Assembly: GCF_025154055.1 (NCBI RefSeq)
Contig: NZ_JAOALK010000002.1
Location: 17,237 to 81,236 of the forward strand
Length of the DNA: 64,000 nt
Source of the DNA: Aquibacillus koreensis
Lineage (GTDB): Bacteria; Bacillota; Bacilli; Bacillales; Amphibacillaceae
Direction of reading: 5' to 3'
The notes under the pieces were generated by a model. That model searched no databases, was not told the DNA's origin, and was given only the letters and a program-made list of their open reading frames with translations. Position numbers and translations under genes: made by a program. Positions 17,894 to 25,550 of this stretch are shown here, in pieces; the stretch's first letter is position 1, and each line of letters begins with the position of its first letter.

Positions 17894-18853
17894 GTGGAAT
17901 TAACAGATATACAAACAGTGTCTCAAAAGGTTAGAAATAATATACAGAAAGTAATGATTGGTAAGGACGAAACGATTGAACAACTTTTCGTTTCATTGAT
18001 TGCATCGGGTCATGTTTTGTTAGAGGACGTACCTGGTACAGGAAAAACATTATTAGCAAAGTCGATGGCTAAGTCATTGTCTTGTTCGTTTAAACGTATT
18101 CAGTTTACCCCTGATTTGTTACCAACAGATGTGACCGGGATTAACTTTTTTAGTCAAAAAAACGGTGAGTTTGAATTTAGACCAGGTCCAATCTTTTCGA
18201 ACATAGTTTTAGCAGATGAGATTAATCGTGCCACACCTAGGACTCAATCAAGTTTATTAGAAAGCATGGAAGAAAGACAAGTAACAATCGATGGGGAAAC
18301 GCGTGAGTTAGACTCGCCATTTATGGTAATTGCAACACAAAACCCAGTAGAAAGTCAGGGAACTTTTCCATTGCCAGAAGCCCAATTAGATCGTTTCCTA
18401 TTAAAGATTAGGTTAGGCTATCCTAATAGAGAAGAAGGAATTGAGATCTTGAAAAGGTTTAAACAATCGAATCCGCTACAAGTATTGGAGTCTGTTGCGA
18501 GTAAAGAAGTGATCCTACAGGCACAGTCCTTATATTCTAGTGTATATGTTAGTGAAGATATCATGGGCTACGTGATTGATATTGTAGAGAAGACAAGAAC
18601 ACATACGAATGTAAGTGTAGGGATTAGTCCAAGAGGTAGTCAAGCATTGTTTAAAGCAATACAAGCATACGCAGTTATAAACGGGAGAGATTTTGTTTTA
18701 CCGGATGATGTAAAGAGAATGGTCAAGCCAGTGCTCAGTCATCGGCTTGTATTAAATAGGATGGCTGGTGTAAAAGCAAATCAAGCGGATCAAGTGTTAG
18801 AGGAGATTTTGGCAACCGTTCCTGTACCTTCTGAAGAAGGAGTAGCGAAGTAA
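17894..18853 (+). CDS. MoxR-family AAA+ ATPase
   Basis: The 319-residue AAA+ ATPase is of the MoxR group, thought to act as a chaperone in maturing or assembling proteins, often with a von Willebrand or DUF58 partner. Seen are Walker A 'EDVPGTGKTLLAKSMA', Walker B with sensor 'IVLADEINRATPRTQSSLLE', 'VIATQNPVESQGTFPLPEAQ' and the lid domain 'GISPRGSQALFKAIQAYAVI'. The start is GTG with a GGGGGAA site. The stop is 2 bases from the DUF58 gene. Bacillus subtilis has the same order (yeaC-yeaD-yebA). Confidence 0.9.
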   Translation: MELTDIQTVSQKVRNNIQKVMIGKDETIEQLFVSLIASGHVLLEDVPGTGKTLLAKSMAKSLSCSFKRIQFTPDLLPTDVTGINFFSQKNGEFEFRPGPIFSNIVLADEINRATPRTQSSLLESMEERQVTIDGETRELDSPFMVIATQNPVESQGTFPLPEAQLDRFLLKIRLGYPNREEGIEILKRFKQSNPLQVLESVASKEVILQAQSLYSSVYVSEDIMGYVIDIVEKTRTHTNVSVGISPRGSQALFKAIQAYAVINGRDFVLPDDVKRMVKPVLSHRLVLNRMAGVKANQADQVLEEILATVPVPSEEGVAK

Positions 18854-18855
18854 AC

Positions 18856-19950
18856 ATGAGTATCCCTTGGATTATTGCTATAACGATTGTGTTTATCATT
18901 GTTCAAATGTTTATGTATGAAAAGTGGGGTATTACGAACATACGTTATAACAGAAGATTTAGTCATTCTTCTGTCTTTTCAGGAGAACAGATCGAGATGA
19001 TAGATGAAATCTCAAACAATAAATGGCTGCCGGTTCCTTGGCTTCGGTTAGAATCTAAAATAAGTAGTCAGCTTCGTTTCAAAAAAAATACGGATCTAGA
19101 ATTGGAAGAAAATCCAGAAGAAGAGTTTCACCGTACTTTATTCAGTTTGCTTCCGTATCAAAAAATAACAAGAAGACATAAAGTAACTTGCCAAAATAGA
19201 GGTTACTATTCGCTTCAAACGGTTTCTATGACGACTGGTGATGTGTTTGGTTTTACGGAACGATTTCGCACCCTTGAATCGAGTGCAACAGTAATCGTTT
19301 ATCCAACGCTTTTACCAATTGATGAAGTTCCACTACCATCGCATAGTTGGTTAGGAGATATTACAGTTAGAAGGTGGATTATTGAAGATCCATTCGTATT
19401 TGCAGGGGTTCGTGAATACGCTTCTGGTGATTCGATGAATGCTGTTAACTGGAAAGCGACTGCGCGTACTGGTCAATTGCAAGTAAGTCAAAAAGATTTC
19501 ACTGCAGATCATCATCTTATGATTTACGTTAATTTTGACCAAACCGAAGATATTTGGTGGCCGATTGAGAATGAACAGTTAATCGAAAATGCATTATCAT
19601 ATGCCGCATCTGTTGCCAACCACTCCATTAAAAATGGTATAAGTACTGGCTTTGGTTGTAATGCATATCTCACACCCCCTTTCAGTGATACTACAAAAAA
19701 AGTAAAAGAATCCGTTCGAATAGAACCGGAAACAGGTATGGAGCATTTTTATTACATGTTGGATACGATTGCAAAAGTAAAAATGGATAGAAGTAGAAAC
19801 TTCAATCAATTTTTATTAGAAGATATAGAAGAACAAAGGTCCAATACAGATTTTCTCATTATCACAAGCCTGGTAACAGATAAAATGAAACAACATGTGC
19901 ATGAATTGGAAATGCTAGGAAATGCAATAGAAATTATGGAATTGAAGTAA
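18856..19950 (+). CDS. DUF58-domain membrane protein
   Basis: The 364-residue protein has an N-terminal hydrophobic segment (about residues 3-20) and a C-terminal DUF58 domain with the family motif 'VREYASGDSMNAVNWKATAR', followed by the start of a von Willebrand-like fold ('HHLMIYVNFDQ'). Such proteins are coded next to MoxR ATPases, and the 2-base spacing suggests they function together. The substrate is unknown. It corresponds by position to YeaD of Bacillus subtilis. Confidence 0.85.
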   Translation: MSIPWIIAITIVFIIVQMFMYEKWGITNIRYNRRFSHSSVFSGEQIEMIDEISNNKWLPVPWLRLESKISSQLRFKKNTDLELEENPEEEFHRTLFSLLPYQKITRRHKVTCQNRGYYSLQTVSMTTGDVFGFTERFRTLESSATVIVYPTLLPIDEVPLPSHSWLGDITVRRWIIEDPFVFAGVREYASGDSMNAVNWKATARTGQLQVSQKDFTADHHLMIYVNFDQTEDIWWPIENEQLIENALSYAASVANHSIKNGISTGFGCNAYLTPPFSDTTKKVKESVRIEPETGMEHFYYMLDTIAKVKMDRSRNFNQFLLEDIEEQRSNTDFLIITSLVTDKMKQHVHELEMLGNAIEIMELK

Positions 19951-19981
19951 ACAAGGACGTCTAAAAAAGCAGGTGATTGTC

Positions 19982-21298
19982 ATGCTGATTAAAGTGCGAA
20001 ATTTTTTTCAGAAATGGTTACTAGGAATGATTGAATACTTAATTTTGTTTCCTATAGTGTTTCTGATAGGGATCTATTTTGTTCCAACAGAGATACTTGG
20101 AGTTTGGCTAGCAATGTTTTCTTGTTTATTTTTGGTTGGCCTATGTGTTAGAAAACTTGTTAAAGAAAGAAGTTATGTGGTCTATATCTTTCTTTCTCTT
20201 ATACTATCTACTGCTCCAGCAATTTTTATTAGCGATTCTGTCATTGGTTCTATCTTTACGTTTTTATTTGGTGGTTTGGTTGTGTTGAGGGGAATGATGT
20301 ATGCAACACAATCATGGGTAGAGCTATCGCTAACCAGACTACTATGGACAGCGGGTTTTCCAATCTATTTTATTAGTTATCTTTTCTATTTAAATATCGC
20401 TCCTATGACACCTTATGTAGACATGATTACTTGGTTAGGAATAGTGATGATCTTGATTACTTTCTTTGTATCAAATGAAGAGCATTTAAAAACGGCAACC
20501 CATGCTAAAACGAAAGATGCAATGGTTAGTCGAGTCATTAAGAATACGAATAGAATATATCTTGCTATCATGTTTATTGCAATTATTTTGTTAACAAATT
20601 TTCAAGTTGTACAAACATTGTTTGTTTCGGTAGTTGGTGGCATATTACAGACAATAATAAACATAACTGAAATGTTTCCCTCAAATGGTGTAGAAGATCC
20701 TCAATCTAGACCAAGGGTAGAATTTATGTTTTCTGGTGGTGAAGATCAATCCTCATTTAATGTGTGGATGAATTGGTTAACAATCATAGGTGGATCCGTG
20801 TTAGTGCTCGCATTATTAGTCTTAAGTTTAATGCTTATTTTTAAAAGAACTAGGATAATCGTGAAACGTTGGTTTGCTTATATACAAAAAGTATTCGCAC
20901 GCATATTCCGAAGAAAGAAGGATGACAATGTTGGCGGATATATTGACGAATCTGAAAGCCTTATAGATTGGAAGCTATGGCGAGAAAAAGTAACAACACG
21001 TGCCAAGGAAGTAGTTTCATCGTTCTTTTCTAGAGGGCCACAATTTCATGCTTTATCCAATAAAGAAAAGGTACGCTATATTTATCGCCACCTGCTAGCA
21101 GAGAAAACAAAAAATGGATTTGAAGTGAAGCCGAGCAATACGCCGCATGAAACGTTAATTGAGTTGCAGAGGGAAGTAGATGCTAGGTTATTAGAAGAGC
21201 TTGATGATGCCTATGGTCAAGCACGGTATAGCAATAAAGATGGAGAACATTTAGAAGTAGATCATTTGCGTTCACTTGTAAATACAAGTAAACGTTAA
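19982..21298 (+). CDS. Multi-pass membrane protein with C-terminal DUF4129-like region
   Basis: The protein has about 438 residues with eight probable membrane helices; seven lie in the first half and one near residue 270. A basic cytoplasmic region and a helical C-terminus follow ('HALSNKEKVRYIYRHLLAEK', 'PSNTPHETLIELQ'), which resembles DUF4129. In Bacillus subtilis the gene in this place (yebA) also encodes an extracellular transglutaminase-like domain between the helices; here that segment is only about 45 residues and lacks a Cys-His-Asp triad. ATG 19982 is preferred (AGGTGA 7 bases upstream) over GTG 19973. It is the last gene of the MoxR operon. Confidence 0.7.
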   Translation: MLIKVRNFFQKWLLGMIEYLILFPIVFLIGIYFVPTEILGVWLAMFSCLFLVGLCVRKLVKERSYVVYIFLSLILSTAPAIFISDSVIGSIFTFLFGGLVVLRGMMYATQSWVELSLTRLLWTAGFPIYFISYLFYLNIAPMTPYVDMITWLGIVMILITFFVSNEEHLKTATHAKTKDAMVSRVIKNTNRIYLAIMFIAIILLTNFQVVQTLFVSVVGGILQTIINITEMFPSNGVEDPQSRPRVEFMFSGGEDQSSFNVWMNWLTIIGGSVLVLALLVLSLMLIFKRTRIIVKRWFAYIQKVFARIFRRKKDDNVGGYIDESESLIDWKLWREKVTTRAKEVVSSFFSRGPQFHALSNKEKVRYIYRHLLAEKTKNGFEVKPSNTPHETLIELQREVDARLLEELDDAYGQARYSNKDGEHLEVDHLRSLVNTSKR

Positions 21299-21318
21299 TT
21301 TCTTTTGTAACATAGTAG

Positions 21319-21354
21319 AGATTATCTCAGGTTAAACCATTGGGATAATCTCTT
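21319..21354 (+). terminator. Intrinsic terminator
   Basis: AGATTATCTCA pairs with TGGGATAATCT, followed by a T-rich run. It closes the MoxR-DUF58 operon. Confidence 0.75.
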
Positions 21355-21474
21355 TCTTTGACAGAGTAGGATTCTCACTTTATAATTATCTCGAAGTCAA
21401 GATATAAGTGTGAAGTGGAACGGCATAATATGAAAGTAAAGATGGTTAATAAGAAATGTAAGGAGGAAATTTTA

Positions 21475-22080
21475 ATGAAACATATATTTCAACAAGGTGA
21501 TAAGACTAAGCCGGTCCTTCTATTACTGCATGGTACTGGTGGAACGGAACAAGACTTGCTTCCCGTTGCTAAGCTAGTCGATGAGCATGCTTCCGTGTTA
21601 AGTGTTAGGGGAAACGTTTCTGAAAATGGTATGCCTCGATTTTTCCGACGACTTGCAGAGGGTGTATTTGATGAAGAAGATCTCATCTTCCGCACAAAAG
21701 AGTTACATGATTTTTTAGATGAGGCAGCAAGTGATTATGATTTTGAAAGAAATAACATCATTGCCATTGGCTATTCAAACGGTGCGAACATAGCGGGAAG
21801 CTTACTATTTCATTATGAAAATGCTTTACGTGGAGCAATCTTACATCACCCAATGGTACCTAGACGAGGTATTGCGTTACCAGAACTACACGATACACAA
21901 GTATTTATATCAGCAGGACATAACGATCCACTATGCACCGAACAGGAGTCGATCGATTTGCAAGCATTATTAGAGCAAAATGGTGCTAAAGTAGACATTC
22001 ATTGGGAAAATAATGGTCATCAGTTAACACGTACGGAAGTGGATGCAGCAAAATCATGGTACGAAAAGAATTTCAACTAA
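21475..22080 (+). CDS. Alpha/beta hydrolase, MhqD-like carboxylesterase
   Basis: The 201-residue cytoplasmic hydrolase belongs to the phospholipase/carboxylesterase group. The N-terminus has the oxyanion 'LLLHGTGGTEQDLLPVAKLV'. The nucleophile sits in 'GYSNGANIAG' (Ser about 101), the acid in 'HNDPLCTEQES' and the histidine in 'NNGHQLT'. The closest remembered relatives are MhqD/CatE-linked esterases induced by quinones, but no mhq dioxygenase or MhqR gene is adjacent. ATG 21475 has AAGGAGG directly upstream. An upstream in-frame GTG would add 20 unconvincing residues. Confidence 0.82.
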   Translation: MKHIFQQGDKTKPVLLLLHGTGGTEQDLLPVAKLVDEHASVLSVRGNVSENGMPRFFRRLAEGVFDEEDLIFRTKELHDFLDEAASDYDFERNNIIAIGYSNGANIAGSLLFHYENALRGAILHHPMVPRRGIALPELHDTQVFISAGHNDPLCTEQESIDLQALLEQNGAKVDIHWENNGHQLTRTEVDAAKSWYEKNFN

Positions 22081-22098
22081 AAACATAAAGGAAGTTTA

Positions 22099-22148
22099 TA
22101 AAACCTTCTAATTTGAACAAGTGAAGTTGTTCAGTATTTGAAGGTTTT
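22099..22148 (+). terminator. Probable intrinsic terminator
   Basis: AAAACCTTC pairs with GAAGGTTTTT, and an inner GAAC/GTTC pairing closes the loop. It lies just after the esterase gene. Confidence 0.6.
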
Positions 22149-22229
22149 TATATTATGTTAAGGAATTGTTAGCTGAAAAGTGTTCAGATACACCTTAACC
22201 GTACTACTTGCGTTATTCATATTAATCAT

Positions 22230-22579
22230 CTATGTCCCCCCAATCCCATTGTGTACTTCATCTATCAGCGAATAAAGCTCTGAAGGTGAAACGCCTAAAA
22301 ATAAAGCTTCAGCAATTAATCTTTTTAACTCGTCCTTTATTTTGTTCAAATCCTCAACATTTTCATTGTTTTATAGAGCATTCACAAAACTTCCTTTTCC
22401 TTTGACAGAATAAATTTAACCTTGTGACTCAAGTTATCGATATGCCTTTTGAATTGTATTTGGGTTAATCGACAATTCCTGTGCAAGTGTACGAACAGAA
22501 GGAATTTTTTTCATCAACCTGCAATACTTCATTAATGATTAGTTCTTTTAATTTATCTACTAACTGCTCTAAAAATTAA
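22230..22579 (-). pseudogene. Decayed GntR (YtrA-type) transcriptional regulator
   Basis: Read on the minus strand, the sequence gives 'EQLVDKLKELIINEVLQVDE', a one-base frameshift, then 'IPSVRTLAQELSINPNTIQK' and 'AYR', a stop, 'LESQG', a stop, 'IYSVKGKGSFVNAL', a stop, and an acidic helical tail. This is the winged helix-turn-helix and wing of the short YtrA-type GntR regulators. At least three stop codons and one frameshift are present, and the start region is lost. Such regulators usually control an adjacent ABC transporter, and none is here. Confidence 0.75.
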
Positions 22580-22688
22580 AAAATAGTAACTAAATTATCA
22601 ACAGAAGGTCATGATTGTATGCTTTGTATTTTTTATAAAGGGGTGCAAGTGGGTATAAAATGGAGGAATTTTATTAGAGTCATCGTAA

Positions 22689-22855
22689 TACATTTCTAAC
22701 CTATACGAAAAGTATTATAAAAGGGTATATCATGTCGATGGAATATCACCCGAGATAGCTTTTTGGCTGAAGATGTGGGTCAAGAAACGTTCATGAAAAC
22801 ATATAAACATATCGGAAGACTCACTTATGAGGGGAAAATGGGAGTTAGAGCTTAG
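22689..22855 (+). pseudogene. Decayed ECF sigma factor, N-terminal fragment
   Basis: The reading 'YISNLYEKYYKRVYHV' is followed, after a one-base frameshift, by 'WNITRDSFLAEDVGQETFMK' and 'TYKHI'. That is region 2 of an extracytoplasmic-function sigma factor, where 'AEDxxQETF' is the core-binding signature. Region 4 and the start are absent. No anti-sigma gene remains nearby. The rest of the gap 22856-23050 shows no gene. Confidence 0.7.
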
Positions 22856-23050
22856 GAAACACATACTCCAAACTATGACTAAGTGTTTTTTATGTGCTAG
22901 CTTTGATGAAAGATATTTTGCTATTTTTAATAATCTTTTGACAAAAACCCCCGAAAAATATGGAAAAATATGATAGACTTAACTAGAAGAGTTACTATTA
23001 TGGTACGGCCATAAGTGTTCGTAGAGATATTTTAGAACGTGGGTGCGAAA

Positions 23051-23305
23051 ATGGACGAATTATTTTTTGTTATACTTCCTTGGTTTTTATTGTTTTGTTC
23101 AATTATCGGTATCGTTTATTCCATCAAAAGGAAATTGACCTACGTCTGGGGTTTTTTGCTCTGTGTCATCGGTATTTCTGTTTATTTGTTTGGCTTCCAA
23201 GTTGTTGGAGGCTTTGAAGGAATTGGATTAAGTTTACTTAGTGCATTGCCTTTTACAATTGGGCTATTTATTTTATTTATTTCTTGGATTGGAAAGAAAA
23301 TGTAG
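23051..23305 (+). CDS. Small three-helix membrane protein
   Basis: From ATG 23051 the product has 84 residues and three hydrophobic segments (about 3-24, 30-50 and 56-80) separated by short loops ('SIKRKL', 'GGFEGIG'). It ends in a basic 'GKKM'. GGGTG stands close before the ATG; a GTG four codons upstream is also possible. I recognise no family. It lies 33 bases before a HAD hydrolase gene and may share its transcript. Confidence 0.55.
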   Translation: MDELFFVILPWFLLFCSIIGIVYSIKRKLTYVWGFLLCVIGISVYLFGFQVVGGFEGIGLSLLSALPFTIGLFILFISWIGKKM

Positions 23306-23338
23306 TAAAATCACCTTTAAAAGGGGAATTTGATAAAG

Positions 23339-24019
23339 ATGATTCAATCGGTATTATTTGATTTAGACGGTACACTATTAGATCGAGATAGTTCTGTTCT
23401 TCATTTTATTCACAATCAATATGATCGGCTGTATCAACATTTTCCTCACGTACAAAAAGAATCCTTCACACAAAGATTTGTGAAATTGGATGATGGAGGC
23501 TATGTATGGAAAGACAAGGTTTATCAACAATTAGCTCAAGAGTTCTCTATTACTTCCATTAGTTGGAACGAGTTTTTGCATGACTATTTACAGCATTTTA
23601 AGTTTAGTTGTAAAGGATTTGATGGTTTACATAAAATGCTTTCGGAGCTATTAAGACGCGACATAAAAATGGGCATTATTACAAACGGTTTTACTGATTT
23701 CCAGTTAGGTAATATAGAAGCACTGGATATAACTTCTTATTTTCAATCGATATTAGTTTCAGAGCAAGAGGGGGTTCGAAAGCCAGAACCGGCTATCTTC
23801 AAAAGAGCCTTATCTAGGATGCAGACAGATCCTTCTCAATCAGTCTTTGTTGGTGACCATCCTGTAAATGATATAAAAGCTGCAAAGGACTTGGGTATGA
23901 CCAGTGTGTGGGTGAATAATAAACATTTTTCGGAAATAGCAGAAGCTGATTACACAATAGACAATCTTTTAGAATTACCATCCTTGATTACACACCTAAA
24001 TACTTCAAAACTTGGGTAA
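23339..24019 (+). CDS. HAD-superfamily hydrolase
   Basis: The 226-residue cytosolic phosphatase-like protein has a class I cap. Motif I is 'FDLDGTLLD', motif II 'GIITNGF', motif III the lysine in 'GVRKPEPAIF', and motif IV 'FVGDHPVNDIKAA'. The pattern fits phosphatases of small phosphorylated metabolites; the substrate cannot be told. ATG 23339 matches the usual start just before the first strand; TTG 23330 is in frame nearer to the AAGGGG site. The next gene, an acetyltransferase, follows after 43 bases. Confidence 0.82.
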   Translation: MIQSVLFDLDGTLLDRDSSVLHFIHNQYDRLYQHFPHVQKESFTQRFVKLDDGGYVWKDKVYQQLAQEFSITSISWNEFLHDYLQHFKFSCKGFDGLHKMLSELLRRDIKMGIITNGFTDFQLGNIEALDITSYFQSILVSEQEGVRKPEPAIFKRALSRMQTDPSQSVFVGDHPVNDIKAAKDLGMTSVWVNNKHFSEIAEADYTIDNLLELPSLITHLNTSKLG

Positions 24020-24062
24020 GATTTGCTGAAGAATTGAAAAGTACAGAAAGGAGGATTGTAAA

Positions 24063-24509
24063 ATGAATGTCATAGAATTAACCTTAGAGAGGGTGGAAGT
24101 GTGTACGAAATTATACATGGATGTATTTAGTAAATCACCTTGGAATGAGTTATGGAATTACCAAGCTGCAAACGATCGGTTATTAAGCCTTTTCCATCAT
24201 CCAAGTGCTTATTGTATTGGGGTGTACAATAGTGAACAAGTCTTGATAGGATTTCTAATAGGGCATACCGAAAATTGGTTGGGCGTTACGCACTTTCTGA
24301 TAAAAGAGATGTGTGTTAGTGCACCAATGCAAGGCCAAGGAGTTGGAAGTATTATGCTTTCGTCTCTAGAAAGATACTGCAAGGAAAAAAATATAGATCG
24401 AATCGAATTAATCACTGCACATGGTGGACTAGCTGAACAATTTTATAAGAAAAATGGTTTTTATACAAGTAACAAAATGATCCTAATGGCCAAAAGACTT
24501 CCAAAGTAA
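24063..24509 (+). CDS. GNAT-family N-acetyltransferase
   Basis: The 148-residue protein has the GCN5-type fold: a beta-hairpin 'CIGVYNSEQVLIGFLIGHTE', the acetyl-CoA loop 'SAPMQGQGVGSIMLSSLERY' and the C-terminal 'ELITAHGGLAEQFYKKNGFY'. The acceptor is unknown. AAAGGAGG precedes the ATG. It may be cotranscribed with the HAD gene. Confidence 0.82.
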   Translation: MNVIELTLERVEVCTKLYMDVFSKSPWNELWNYQAANDRLLSLFHHPSAYCIGVYNSEQVLIGFLIGHTENWLGVTHFLIKEMCVSAPMQGQGVGSIMLSSLERYCKEKNIDRIELITAHGGLAEQFYKKNGFYTSNKMILMAKRLPK

Positions 24510-24581
24510 TTACTTCTGTTCATATTTCCTCTTAATAAGTCACAAATTCCTATACTAGTTTATCTATTACATAAAATTCCA

Positions 24582-24610
24582 TTGTGTTTATTTCGTACAC
24601 ATGATATATT
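24582..24610 (+). promoter_or_regulatory. Sigma-A-like promoter
   Basis: TTGTGT, a 17-base spacer and TATATT. No gene follows within 280 bases, but an intrinsic terminator lies 83 bases downstream of the expected start, which suggests an RNA gene. Confidence 0.45.
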
Positions 24611-24616
24611 GATTTA

Positions 24617-24720
24617 GCGATGAGCTGATTGTGTAAGTCGAAGGACGTTTTACGTTGAATGTGGTCAACGGTCTCTTCGCCACAATGTCGAAGACACTTG
24701 ATTATTCAAGTGTCTTTTTT
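24617..24720 (+). ncRNA. Candidate small RNA of about 104 nt
   Basis: A promoter-like sequence (24582-24610) and a strong terminator enclose a segment without a ribosome binding site or open frame. The segment can form hairpins (ACGTTTTACGT; TGTGG pairing with CCACA) and repeats GTCGAAG twice. It is more GC-rich than the surrounding intergenic DNA. No known family was recognised. Confidence 0.4.
24693..24720 (+). terminator. Intrinsic terminator
   Basis: GACACTTGA pairs with TCAAGTGTC around a four-base loop and is followed by six T. It lies 190 bases from the nearest upstream stop codon. Confidence 0.85.
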
Positions 24721-24895
24721 CTATGTTTTTTTAAAATGTGCTTTAGGGTGGGAGTATAGTCCTCCATTACATATAGAAGAAGTTTGCCTCTAATTGGACA
24801 CGATCCTATAAAAGAATATACAATCGTATAAGTATGAATGGATACATAAAAGATTGCTTGTGAAACTTAATTATAGTAAAAGGAGAAATATACGA

Positions 24896-25456
24896 ATGAG
24901 AACCGAAACTGCTCAAACAGTCATGCATAGTTATCCTGGGATGGTAGCGTTAGTTACTGTTACCTGTGACCATGAGGACAATGTGATGGCTGCTGGATGG
25001 CACTCTTACATATCATATGATCCACCAATATATGGTGTTGCAATTGGTAGGGAAAGGCACACCTACTCCATGATTAGAAAATCAGGATGTTTTACCATCA
25101 ACTTTCTTTCTTATGATCATGCAAAATTTATTCAACAAGCTGGGGTCTATAGTGGAAGTGCCGTAGATAAATTTAAGAAGGGAAATATAGAGTTCGACCG
25201 TGGAATTATAACAGGTGCACCAATTCTAAGAGATGCCTATGTTGCGTATGAATGTGAAATAATGGATAGACAAACCTATGGTGATCATGATTGGTTTGTC
25301 GGTGAAATAAAGCAGTTTTACCGTGATCCTGACCTATTTCACGAAAACGGACTTCCAAAATTAAATAGATTGCAAATCCCTTTATATTTAGGGCGGTCTA
25401 CGTATGTAAAACTTGATGAAAATACGAAAAGCTCTACACATAAAATAGAGGATTAG
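24896..25456 (+). CDS. Flavin reductase-like (FMN-binding split-barrel) protein
   Basis: The 186-residue protein has the flavin reductase fold: 'PGMVALVTVTCDHEDNVMAA', 'WHSYISYDPPIYGVAIGRER' and 'GCFTINFLS', the segments that bind FMN. Members reduce flavins or use FMN for small oxidoreductions; the substrate is not evident. ATG 24896 has AAAGGAG 10 bases upstream; a longer frame to 24854 has none. It stands alone before the helicase gene. Confidence 0.8.
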   Translation: MRTETAQTVMHSYPGMVALVTVTCDHEDNVMAAGWHSYISYDPPIYGVAIGRERHTYSMIRKSGCFTINFLSYDHAKFIQQAGVYSGSAVDKFKKGNIEFDRGIITGAPILRDAYVAYECEIMDRQTYGDHDWFVGEIKQFYRDPDLFHENGLPKLNRLQIPLYLGRSTYVKLDENTKSSTHKIED

Positions 25457-25550
25457 TGCGTGTTTACATTTTGAAACAGGCAGTTTTTTTGGGAAAAATA
25501 ACACGATGTGAAGCCGATTAGATACAACTGATATAAAGGAGAATGATCAC

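Noticed and set aside
22726..22855. Short intact sigma-factor-like gene
   Set aside because: The frame has no start codon with a ribosome binding site, is preceded by a frameshift and ends before region 4, so it is treated as a pseudogene.
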